Source: an uncultured Lachnospiraceae bacterium
GTDB lineage: Bacteria > Bacillota > Clostridia > Lachnospirales > Lachnospiraceae
Direction: 5' to 3'
NCBI GenBank assembly: GCA_934293375.1
Contig: CAKQYS010000001.1
Coordinates: 1 to 64,000 of the forward strand
Length of the DNA stretch: 64,000 nucleotides
In this document: one piece after another, positions 8,148 through 15,304 of the stretch
Layout of the letters: every line of letters starts with the position of its first letter
Position numbering within the stretch: position 1 is the stretch's first letter
Notes under the pieces: model-generated
Seen by the model: the letters and a program-made list of their open reading frames with translations, nothing else
Told to the model about the DNA's origin: nothing
Database searches by the model: none
Position numbers and translations under genes: made by a program

Positions 8148-9671
8148 ATGAGAAAGTATATGAATTGGAAGACGCTGTTGATTATGGCTGCTGTGGGTTT
8201 GTGTACCGGATGCAGTGGAAAGTCAGTGAATGATACAGACAAGGCAGCCAAAGAGCTGACAACACAGGCAGTTTCGCAGGGTACGGAAGCAGCACAGGAA
8301 GAGACAACACAGAAATCCGGCTATACGGTGGAGCTGAATGCCGATAATCAGTGGGATGCAGGCGATGCACGGATTGGTGCACAGTGTGATATTATATTTC
8401 ATAATAATACAGGAACAGACATTACGGACTGGAAGCTTGAGATCGCCGTATCAGACAGTCTTAAGGTGGAATCTCTCTGGAATGGAGAGTATGCGTTAAA
8501 GGACGGCATCCTGACGATCACACCGGCAGATTATAATCAGACGATCGCGGTGAATACGGAGATACCGATCGGATTTATCATGAATGGAGATCAGGTGCCG
8601 GATGCCGGAGATATTACATATTATATTGATGGTGTGAAATATCAGAATACGATACAGGCTTTACAGGATCAGGATACAACACAGGATCCGACTACAGAGG
8701 ATGATACGACGCAGGAAAACACGGTATCGGAAAATACTGATGCCAAGTCCGGAAAGACACCTTTGGATACATATGGAAAATTGTCGGTGAAAGGAACGAA
8801 GCTTGTAGATGCATCAGGAAATCCTGTGCAGCTGACAGGTGTTTCTACTCATGGATTGGCATGGTTCCCACAGTATGTGAACCTGGATGCATTTTTATCC
8901 CTTAGAGATACATTTGGTGTAAATGTGATCCGGCTGGCGATGTACACAGATGAGAATGGCGGATATTGTACAGATGGCAGTAAGAGTGATCTTGAAAAGA
9001 AGATTGACGAGGCAGTTCAGGCTACAAAGGAACTGGGGATGTATGTTATCATTGACTGGCATGTTCTGCATGATCTGACGCCAAAGAAGTATGAGGATGA
9101 AGCAAAGACATTTTTTAGCAGGATGTCTAAGAAATATGCATCCTATGACAATGTGATTTATGAAATATGTAATGAGCCAAATGGTGGCACCGGGTGGGCA
9201 GAAGTGAAGCAATATGCAGAAGATATTATTCCTGTCATTCGTGCAAATGCCAAGGATGCGATCATTATCATTGGAACCCCGAACTGGTCTCAGGATGTTG
9301 ATGAAGCTGCAAAAGATCCGGTATCAGAATATGATAATCTGATGTATGCCGTGCATTTTTACGCAGCAACCCATAAGGAGGATCTGCGGAATAAGGTGAA
9401 GAACGCAATTGATGCAGGACTTCCGCTGATCATCAGTGAATTCAGTATCTGCGATGCATCCGGAAATGGTGGGATTGATTATGACTCTGCTGATGCATGG
9501 ATGAAACTGGCAGATAAGTATCAGTTGAGCTTTATCGGGTGGAGTTTGTCGAATAAGGCAGAGACGGCCTCGATACTGAACCCGGATTGTAAAAAGACAT
9601 CCGGTTTTTCAGAAGAAGATCTGTCTGAATCAGGAAAATGGCTGATGCAGCAGATTCAAAAGAGACATTAA
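8148..9671 (+). CDS. GH5 family endoglucanase lipoprotein with N-terminal carbohydrate-binding-like domain
   Basis: 507 residues. A lipoprotein signal ends at Cys22 (LCTGC), so the enzyme is probably anchored outside the membrane. Residues about 58-160 form a CBM2-like beta-sandwich (DWKLEIAVSDSLKVESLWNG), followed by a Thr/Asp/Gln linker to about 205. The GH5 catalytic domain (about 206-500) begins GKLSVKGTKLVDASGNPVQL and carries the acid/base Glu343 in NEPN and the nucleophile Glu431 in ISEF. It should cleave beta-1,4-glucan outside the cell. Released cellobiose could feed the cellobiose phosphorylase at 15.3 kb. Fine specificity (cellulose, mixed-linkage glucan or glucomannan) cannot be read from sequence. 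Confidence 0.9.
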   Translation: MRKYMNWKTLLIMAAVGLCTGCSGKSVNDTDKAAKELTTQAVSQGTEAAQEETTQKSGYTVELNADNQWDAGDARIGAQCDIIFHNNTGTDITDWKLEIAVSDSLKVESLWNGEYALKDGILTITPADYNQTIAVNTEIPIGFIMNGDQVPDAGDITYYIDGVKYQNTIQALQDQDTTQDPTTEDDTTQENTVSENTDAKSGKTPLDTYGKLSVKGTKLVDASGNPVQLTGVSTHGLAWFPQYVNLDAFLSLRDTFGVNVIRLAMYTDENGGYCTDGSKSDLEKKIDEAVQATKELGMYVIIDWHVLHDLTPKKYEDEAKTFFSRMSKKYASYDNVIYEICNEPNGGTGWAEVKQYAEDIIPVIRANAKDAIIIIGTPNWSQDVDEAAKDPVSEYDNLMYAVHFYAATHKEDLRNKVKNAIDAGLPLIISEFSICDASGNGGIDYDSADAWMKLADKYQLSFIGWSLSNKAETASILNPDCKKTSGFSEEDLSESGKWLMQQIQKRH

Positions 9672-9674
9672 AGG

Positions 9675-9702
9675 TTGACAAATGCATTTTTTTGATTACA
9701 AT
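9675..9702 (+). promoter_or_regulatory. Promoter of the rsmD-coaD operon
   Basis: TTGACA at 9675-9680 and TACAAT at 9697-9702, 16-bp spacer, 39 bases before rsmD. It lies directly after the GH5 stop, with no terminator visible between. Confidence 0.7.
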
Positions 9703-9740
9703 TACCTGAGAGTATGATATATGAATGAAGGAGAGACAAT

Positions 9741-10295
9741 ATGCGTGTGATTGCGGGAAGTGCCAGAAGGCTGATGCTTGAAACACCGAAAGGGATGACA
9801 ACGAGACCGACGCTGGACAGGGAAAAAGAGACATTATTCAATATGTTGCAAAACGGACTGTATGATGCTGCATTTCTGGATCTGTTTGCAGGTAGTGGGC
9901 AGATTGGAATCGAAGCGTTGAGCAGAGGATGTGCACAGGCATATTTTGTAGAGCAGAATACGGATGCACTCTCATGTATCCGGCGCAATCTGGAATTTAC
10001 GAAGCTGGCTGACAAGGCAGTGGTGATGGGTCGCGATGTTTTATCTGCTATCGCCGTATTAGATCAGGAGCAGCGTGAGTTTGATTATATTTTTATGGAT
10101 CCTCCATATGGACAGATGCTTGAAAAACAGGTGTTATATGCATTGGCAGACAGTCACCTTGTTGGAGAAGACACTGTGATCGTGGTGGAATCTGATCTGA
10201 ATACATCCTTTGCATATGTCAGGGAACTGCCGTTTACAATGGTTAAGGTAAAGACATATAAGACGAATATGCATACATTTTTTACGAAGGGATGA
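9741..10295 (+). CDS. rsmD: 16S rRNA (guanine966-N2)-methyltransferase
   Basis: A 184-residue SAM-dependent methyltransferase. The N-terminal RVIAGSARRLMLETPKG and RPTLDREKETLFNML are RsmD signatures. The SAM-binding loop is DLFAGSGQIGIEALSRG and the catalytic motif is DPPYG. It modifies G966 of 16S rRNA in the small subunit. coaD follows 6 bases later, the same pair as ylbH-coaD in Bacillus. A GGAGAG ribosome site precedes the ATG. Confidence 0.95.
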   Translation: MRVIAGSARRLMLETPKGMTTRPTLDREKETLFNMLQNGLYDAAFLDLFAGSGQIGIEALSRGCAQAYFVEQNTDALSCIRRNLEFTKLADKAVVMGRDVLSAIAVLDQEQREFDYIFMDPPYGQMLEKQVLYALADSHLVGEDTVIVVESDLNTSFAYVRELPFTMVKVKTYKTNMHTFFTKG

Positions 10296-10301
10296 CAGAA
10301 T

Positions 10302-10811
10302 ATGAGCAGAGCAATGTATCCGGGAAGCTTTGATCCTGTAACACTGGGTCATTTAGATATTATCAGGCGTTCCGCATCTATATTTGACGAGGTAGTGATC
10401 GCAGTATTGGCGAATAGCGCAAAATCTCCATTGTTTTCTGAGGCGGTTCGTGTTAAGATGATAGTTGAGGCTGTGAAAGATCTGCCGAATGTGACGGTAG
10501 AGACATTTTCAGGCCTTACAATAGATTTTGCAAGACAGAACGATATTCATGTGATGATCCGTGGGCTGCGTGCAGTAACAGATTTTGAGTATGAGCTGCA
10601 GATCGCACAGAGTAACCGGAAGATGGCAGAGGATATTGATACAATGTTTCTGACAACCAGTCTGGAATATGCATATCTAAGTTCCAGTATTGTCAAGGAG
10701 TATGCAAGGTATGGTATGGATGTTTCCCAGCTGGTACCGCCGGTCGTGGCGGAAGCATTAAAAGAGAAATATACGATGCAATCGGTAAAAGAGAGTGAAA
10801 GAATACAATAG
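10302..10811 (+). CDS. coaD: Phosphopantetheine adenylyltransferase
   Basis: 169 residues, the standard CoaD length. Nucleotidyltransferase motif GSFDPVTLGHLDII (TxGH) is at the N-terminus, MIRGLRAVTDFEYELQ in the middle, and the SSSIVKEYA motif near the C-terminus. It transfers AMP from ATP to 4'-phosphopantetheine in the penultimate step of coenzyme A synthesis. It is coupled to rsmD upstream and followed within 25 bases by the coiled-coil gene. Confidence 0.97.
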   Translation: MSRAMYPGSFDPVTLGHLDIIRRSASIFDEVVIAVLANSAKSPLFSEAVRVKMIVEAVKDLPNVTVETFSGLTIDFARQNDIHVMIRGLRAVTDFEYELQIAQSNRKMAEDIDTMFLTTSLEYAYLSSSIVKEYARYGMDVSQLVPPVVAEALKEKYTMQSVKESERIQ

Positions 10812-10835
10812 ATATCGAGTCAGGAGGATAAGGAA

Positions 10836-11651
10836 ATGGGTAAAAAAGGTGTTGAAGATATGATTTCAGAGTTGGAGATTTTTATTGATAACTGTAAGTT
10901 TTCTCCACTTTCATCAAATAAGATCTTAGTACCGAAGGACGAGATCGGTTCTATGCTTAATGAGCTGAGGCTGAAGCTGCCAAGTGAGATTGACAGAAGT
11001 AAGAAGATCATGCGCAACAAGGAGGCAATTCTGACAGATGCAAGAAATCGTGCAGATGCGATGATGGCAGAGGCATCAGAGGAGGCCAACAGAAGAGTGT
11101 CCGAGAGTCAGATTGTAGAACTGGCCAATATTCAGGCAAATGAGATCATCCGTCAGGCGAATGAGCAGGCAGCCGCAATCGTGAAGGCAGCACAGGATGA
11201 AGAGAATGAACTTCGTTTAGGTGCGATGTTATATACAAAGAGTCAGTTAGATAATATTAAGAAATACATTAATTCCACATTAGAGGCTGAGCGCACAAAT
11301 TATGAGCATTTAGTGGCATCATTAGAGAATGATTCGTTTGTAATCAATACCAATGCTGAGGAGATTGATGGACAGATCCGTCTGATGCAGGGTGCTCCGT
11401 ATGTACAGCCGGATCCGCAGCAGGAGACTGCGATGGGTGAGGTACAGCAGGCACAGGAAGCACCGGTTGTGCAGGAACCGGTTATGCCGGGTGTGACACC
11501 GGAGCAGAGAGAAGCACAGGCAGTTGTAGCACAGGCATTAAATGAACAGATGGCAAGAACTGCGGATGGCACAGATGAATCCGAGGCGGAAGTGAAACCA
11601 AGATCATTAGGCACAGTAGTGGATGGTGCGAGCCAGGAACCATTGTGGTAG
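10836..11651 (+). CDS. DivIVA/ATPase-stalk-like coiled-coil protein of unknown function
   Basis: A 271-residue soluble protein. After VEDMISELEIFIDNCKFSPL comes a long alanine- and glutamate-rich helix (about 50-190) resembling DivIVA or V-type ATPase subunit E/H stalks. The C-terminal 80 residues are a low-complexity tail rich in Gln, Pro, Glu and Val. No enzyme motif is seen. It sits third in the rsmD-coaD operon with a GGAGGATAAGGAAATG start. A scaffold or division-site role is possible but unproven. Databases often label such proteins 'ATPase', which the sequence does not support. Confidence 0.75.
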   Translation: MGKKGVEDMISELEIFIDNCKFSPLSSNKILVPKDEIGSMLNELRLKLPSEIDRSKKIMRNKEAILTDARNRADAMMAEASEEANRRVSESQIVELANIQANEIIRQANEQAAAIVKAAQDEENELRLGAMLYTKSQLDNIKKYINSTLEAERTNYEHLVASLENDSFVINTNAEEIDGQIRLMQGAPYVQPDPQQETAMGEVQQAQEAPVVQEPVMPGVTPEQREAQAVVAQALNEQMARTADGTDESEAEVKPRSLGTVVDGASQEPLW

Positions 11652-11674
11652 ATCATAGGCGTGATGAGATTGAC

Positions 11675-11712
11675 AGAGTGTTTTGCATTTTATGCAAGAC
11701 ACTCTTTTTTTG
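11675..11712 (+). terminator. Terminator of the rsmD-coaD operon
   Basis: AGAGTGT-T-TTGCA (75-87) pairs with TGCAA-G-ACACTCT (93-105), followed by seven or more T. It isolates the operon from hsp20. Confidence 0.9.
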
Positions 11713-11736
11713 TTCACATTTTTTTCACAATATTTA

Positions 11737-11763
11737 TTAGCACTCGCTATTGACGAGTGCTAA
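11737..11763 (+). promoter_or_regulatory. CIRCE element (HrcA operator)
   Basis: TTAGCACTC at 11737-11745, nine bases, then GAGTGCTAA at 11755-11763: a perfect match to the CIRCE consensus. HrcA repressor binds this site at heat-shock promoters in Firmicutes and releases on heat shock. hrcA itself is not in the window. Confidence 0.97.
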
Positions 11764-11778
11764 TAAAAGTGATATATT
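11750..11778 (+). promoter_or_regulatory. Sigma-A promoter of hsp20, -35 embedded in CIRCE
   Basis: TTGACG at 11750-11755 and TATATT at 11773-11778 with a 17-bp spacer. The -35 hexamer lies in the CIRCE spacer and right arm, so bound HrcA should block RNA polymerase directly. Confidence 0.8.
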
Positions 11779-11874
11779 AACATTACAGCAAGGGAATCCT
11801 TCATAAGACATAGATCTGAAGATGCCTTGTTAGTATAAAATGCAGAACAGATACAAAGAAAGGATGGATGACTT

Positions 11875-12309
11875 ATGTTAATGCCTAGTATTTTTGGAGA
11901 TGTTTTATTAGATGATATTTTTGGAGTGCCTGCGAAGGAAACTTATCATAGACCGGCAAATACAAACGGTCTGATGCAGACAGATATTAAGGAATTTGAA
12001 GATTCATATCAGGTTACGATGAACCTTCCGGGATATCAGAAGGAGGATGTCAAGGGAGAAGTAAAGGATGGTTATCTTGTGATCACTGCCAATACCAGCA
12101 GCGAGAAGAACGAAAAGGAGCAGGGTGGCAGATATATCAGACGCGAGCGTTATAGCGGAAGCTGCAGCCGGAGTTTCTATGTAGGTGAGCAGATCACAGA
12201 GAATGATATCAAGGCGAAGTTTGAGAATGGTACATTAAAGCTTATCATCCCGAAGAAGGATCCTGCTAAGCAGGTAGAACAGAGCAAGTTCATCTCTATT
12301 GAGGGATAA
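11875..12309 (+). CDS. Hsp20/alpha-crystallin small heat-shock protein
   Basis: 144 residues. The alpha-crystallin domain (about 36-130) includes DIKEFEDSYQVTMNLPGYQKEDV and the C-terminal FENGTLKLIIPKK, with a short I-x-I-like tail (FISIEG). These ATP-independent chaperones hold unfolding proteins in large oligomers. The gene is alone between two terminators. The CIRCE site on its promoter predicts HrcA control, less usual for hsp20 than for groESL or dnaK. AGAAAGGATGG precedes the ATG. Confidence 0.95.
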   Translation: MLMPSIFGDVLLDDIFGVPAKETYHRPANTNGLMQTDIKEFEDSYQVTMNLPGYQKEDVKGEVKDGYLVITANTSSEKNEKEQGGRYIRRERYSGSCSRSFYVGEQITENDIKAKFENGTLKLIIPKKDPAKQVEQSKFISIEG

Positions 12310-12348
12310 TCTTATAAGAAAAAAGAGCAGAAGAAAACAGGGAGAAGT

Positions 12349-12380
12349 AGAGCGTCCGCATGTTGCGGATGCTCTTTTCT
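12349..12380 (+). terminator. Terminator of hsp20
   Basis: AGAGCGTCCGCA at 12349-12360 pairs with TGCGGATGCTCT at 12364-12375, followed by TTTCTTTTT. Confidence 0.85.
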
Positions 12381-12394
12381 TTTTGAAAGTGCTG

Positions 12395-12403
12395 TGATAT
12401 AAT
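12395..12403 (+). promoter_or_regulatory. Extended -10 promoter of def
   Basis: TGATATAAT: an extended TGn plus perfect TATAAT at 12398-12403. No good -35 lies at 17 bp, which fits an extended -10 promoter. def starts at 12446. Confidence 0.6.
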
Positions 12404-12445
12404 AAAACCGATTATGACATTTTGAACGCAGGAGGTTTTTGAAAT

Positions 12446-12922
12446 ATGGCAATCAGACAGATCCGTTTTGAGGGAGACGAGATATTAAGAAAGAAATGTA
12501 AAGAAGTTAAGGTGATGAATGATCGGACATTAGAGCTGATTGATGATATGTTTGAGACAATGTATGAGGCAAATGGTGTAGGCCTTGCCGCACCGCAGGT
12601 GGGAATTTTGAAGAGAATTGTGGTGATCGACATTGATGACGGGAATCCGCTGGTGCTCATCAATCCTGTGATAGAAGAGATGGACGGTGAGCAGATCGGA
12701 GAAGAGGGATGCCTGAGTCTGCCGGGGGAATGTGCAACTGTCAAACGACCAAATCATGTGGTATGCCGTGCGTTGAATGAGGATATGGAAGAGTTCGTTG
12801 TAGAGGGGACAGAGCTTCTTGCAAGAGCAATCTGTCATGAGGTGGAACATCTGGATGGTATTCTCTACATAGACCGTATGGAGCCGGGGACACGGCATCG
12901 CAATGATCAGCCGGCTGAATAA
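12446..12922 (+). CDS. def: Peptide deformylase
   Basis: A 158-residue PDF with all three motifs: GVGLAAPQVG (Gln of motif I), EGCLSLPG (metal Cys of motif II) and CHEVEHLDGILY (HExxH of motif III). It removes the N-formyl group from nascent proteins. AGGAGG lies seven to eight bases before the ATG. Compare the second, atypical deformylase-like gene at 59.7 kb, which lacks the motif I Gln. This is clearly the housekeeping copy. Confidence 0.96.
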   Translation: MAIRQIRFEGDEILRKKCKEVKVMNDRTLELIDDMFETMYEANGVGLAAPQVGILKRIVVIDIDDGNPLVLINPVIEEMDGEQIGEEGCLSLPGECATVKRPNHVVCRALNEDMEEFVVEGTELLARAICHEVEHLDGILYIDRMEPGTRHRNDQPAE

Positions 12923-12958
12923 AATGTGAAAATATGTCATAATTGCTGAACTGACACC

Positions 12959-12987
12959 TTGAAGTATAAGGAAAGCTATGATATACT
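12959..12987 (+). promoter_or_regulatory. Sigma-A promoter of pnp
   Basis: TTGAAG at 12959-12964 and TATACT at 12982-12987 with a 17-bp spacer. Transcription should start near 12994, leaving a leader of about 130 nt. Confidence 0.75.
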
Positions 12988-13011
12988 ATAACAGATTGTG
13001 ATGAGACTTAA

Positions 13012-13082
13012 CCGAGACTACTAAAATGGACAGAAGCAGTCAGGTTATCAATTGAAACTTCTGGTTGTTTTAGTCGTTTCGG
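13012..13082 (+). promoter_or_regulatory. Long stem-loop in the pnp 5' leader
   Basis: CCGAGACTACTAAAA at 13012-13026 pairs with TTTTAGTCGTTTCGG at 13068-13082, with one mismatch and one G-U over 15 positions. Inside the loop CAGAAG (13031-13036) pairs with CTTCTG (13058-13063). No T-run follows, so it is not a terminator. In E. coli a leader stem-loop cut by RNase III mediates pnp autocontrol; a similar role here is inference. Confidence 0.7.
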
Positions 13083-13125
13083 AGTCTTGTCGAGATAAAG
13101 ATATTACCAGAGAAGGAGAAGAATT

Positions 13126-15213
13126 ATGTTTAAGACATTTTCAATGGAACTTGCCGGTCGAACATTAAGCGTAGATGTCGGACGAGTTTCAGCACAGGCG
13201 AATGGTGCAGCATTTATGCATTATGGTGACACCACAGTATTATCTACCGCAACCGCTTCAGAGAAGCCAAGGGATGGAATTGATTTCTTCCCATTGAGCG
13301 TAGAGTATGAGGAGAAGATGTACGCAGTAGGTAAGATCCCTGGAGGATTTAATAAGAGAGAGGGAAAGGCATCCGAGAATGCGATTTTGACATCGCGTGT
13401 AATCGATCGTCCGATGCGTCCGTTATTCCCAAAGGATTATCGTAATGATGTTACATTGAATAATCTCGTTATGTCAGTAGACCCATCATGCAGACCGGAG
13501 CTGGTTGCCATGTTAGGTGCAGCCATTGCTACCTGCATTTCAGATATTCCGTTTGATGGTCCATGTGCGATGACACAGGTTGGCTTAGTGGATGGACAGT
13601 TCGTGATCAACCCAAGCCAGGAGCAGTGGGATCATGGTGATCTGCAGCTTACAGTGGCTTCAACAGCACAGAAGGTGATCATGATCGAGGCCGGCGCCAA
13701 TGAGATTCCGGAAGCAAAGATGATCGAAGCAATTTATATGGCACATGATGTGAACCAGACGATCATTGCATTTATCAACCAGATCGTTGCAGAGGTTGGT
13801 AAGCCAAAGCATGAATATGTAAGCTGTGCGATCCCGGCACAGATGTTTGAGGATATGAAGAAGATCGTATCTCCGGAGGAGATGGAGGAAGCTGTCTTTA
13901 CAGATGTGAAGCAGGTTCGTGAGGAGAATATCCGCAAGATCACAGAGAAGATGGAAGAAGCATTTGCCGAGAATGAGGAGTATTTAGCTGTACTTGGTGA
14001 GGCTATCTATCAGTATCAGAAGAAGACTGTTCGTAAGATGATCTTAAAGGATCACAAGCGTCCGGATGGTCGTGCGATTGATCAGATCCGTCCATTGGCT
14101 GCAGAGGTGGATATCATTCCTAGAGTACATGGTTCTGCTATGTTCACGAGAGGACAGACACAGATCTGTAATGTATGTACATTGGCTCCGCTTTCTGAGA
14201 TTCAGAAGATTGACGGTTTGGATGCAAATGTGACATCTAAGAGATATATGCATCACTATAACTTCCCATCATATTCAGTAGGTGAGACAAAGGTTTCAAG
14301 AGGTCCTGGACGTCGTGAGATCGGACATGGTGCATTAGCAGAGAAGGCATTGGTACCGGTTCTTCCGTCTGAGGAGGAATTCCCATACGCAATCCGTACT
14401 GTCTCAGAGACATTTGAATCCAATGGATCTACTTCAATGGCATCTACATGTTCCTCTTGTCTGTCACTGATGGCAGCCGGTGTGCCGATCAAGAAGATGG
14501 TTGCAGGTATTTCATGTGGTCTGGTTACAGGTGACACAGATGATGATTTTGTATTGTTGACAGATATTCAGGGTCTTGAGGACTTCTTTGGTGATATGGA
14601 CTTTAAGGTTACAGGTACGAAGGATGGTATTACAGCGATCCAGATGGATATCAAGATTCACGGACTGACAAGACCGATCGTGGAAGGTGCGATCGCTCGT
14701 TGCCGTGAGGCAAGATTCTTTATTATGGATACTTGTATGGCACCTGCTATTTCTGCTCCAAGAGAGCATTTAGGTGAATTTGCACCGAAGATTGTGCAGA
14801 TGAAGATTGATCCTGATAAGATTGGTGAGGTGATCGGACAGCGCGGTAAGACGATCAATATGATCATCGAGGAGACAGGTGTGAAGATTGATATTGATGA
14901 TGATGGCCATGTATTTGTATGTGGTATTGATCAGGATGGCATGGACAAAGCATGTCAGATCATTCATTCCATTGTTGATCCGATCGAGGTTGGAAAGATT
15001 TATGAAGGAAAGGTTGTCCGCATCATGAACTTTGGTGCATTTGTGGCATTGTCACCAAATAAGGACGGTCTGATCCATATTTCTAAGCTTGCCAAGGAGC
15101 GCGTGGAGAAGGTTGAGGATGTTGTGAACATCGGTGATACCGTTAAGGTTAAGGTATTAGAGGTAGGTCCGATGGGCAAGATCAGCCTGAGCCTTAAGGA
15201 TGTAGAACAATAG
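13126..15213 (+). CDS. pnp: Polyribonucleotide nucleotidyltransferase (PNPase)
   Basis: 695 residues: two RNase PH domains (about 1-230 and 310-540), a KH domain (PDKIGEVIGQRGKTINMIIEETG, about 565) and a C-terminal S1 domain (EGKVVRIMNFGAFVALSPNKDGLIHISKLA). It degrades RNA 3' to 5' using phosphate and can work in reverse. The RNase PH signature FTRGQTQ is in the second domain. rpsO, often upstream of pnp in Firmicutes, is absent; the gene has its own promoter and a structured leader. Its partner RNase Y is encoded at 48 kb. Confidence 0.97.
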   Translation: MFKTFSMELAGRTLSVDVGRVSAQANGAAFMHYGDTTVLSTATASEKPRDGIDFFPLSVEYEEKMYAVGKIPGGFNKREGKASENAILTSRVIDRPMRPLFPKDYRNDVTLNNLVMSVDPSCRPELVAMLGAAIATCISDIPFDGPCAMTQVGLVDGQFVINPSQEQWDHGDLQLTVASTAQKVIMIEAGANEIPEAKMIEAIYMAHDVNQTIIAFINQIVAEVGKPKHEYVSCAIPAQMFEDMKKIVSPEEMEEAVFTDVKQVREENIRKITEKMEEAFAENEEYLAVLGEAIYQYQKKTVRKMILKDHKRPDGRAIDQIRPLAAEVDIIPRVHGSAMFTRGQTQICNVCTLAPLSEIQKIDGLDANVTSKRYMHHYNFPSYSVGETKVSRGPGRREIGHGALAEKALVPVLPSEEEFPYAIRTVSETFESNGSTSMASTCSSCLSLMAAGVPIKKMVAGISCGLVTGDTDDDFVLLTDIQGLEDFFGDMDFKVTGTKDGITAIQMDIKIHGLTRPIVEGAIARCREARFFIMDTCMAPAISAPREHLGEFAPKIVQMKIDPDKIGEVIGQRGKTINMIIEETGVKIDIDDDGHVFVCGIDQDGMDKACQIIHSIVDPIEVGKIYEGKVVRIMNFGAFVALSPNKDGLIHISKLAKERVEKVEDVVNIGDTVKVKVLEVGPMGKISLSLKDVEQ

Positions 15214-15236
15214 AATTTATTACGCGAAGGATACAC

Positions 15237-15279
15237 CAGACGCGTTTCCATATATGTAGGAAATGCGTCTGTTGTTGTA
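15237..15279 (+). terminator. Hairpin after pnp
   Basis: CAGACGCGTTTCC at 15237-15249 pairs with GGAAATGCGTCTG at 15259-15271 (one G-U), followed by TTGTTGTAT. The weak T-run suggests incomplete termination. No promoter is evident between it and the GH94 gene. Confidence 0.65.
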
Positions 15280-15304
15280 TATAGCGAATGACGGGAGGAT
15301 TAAC

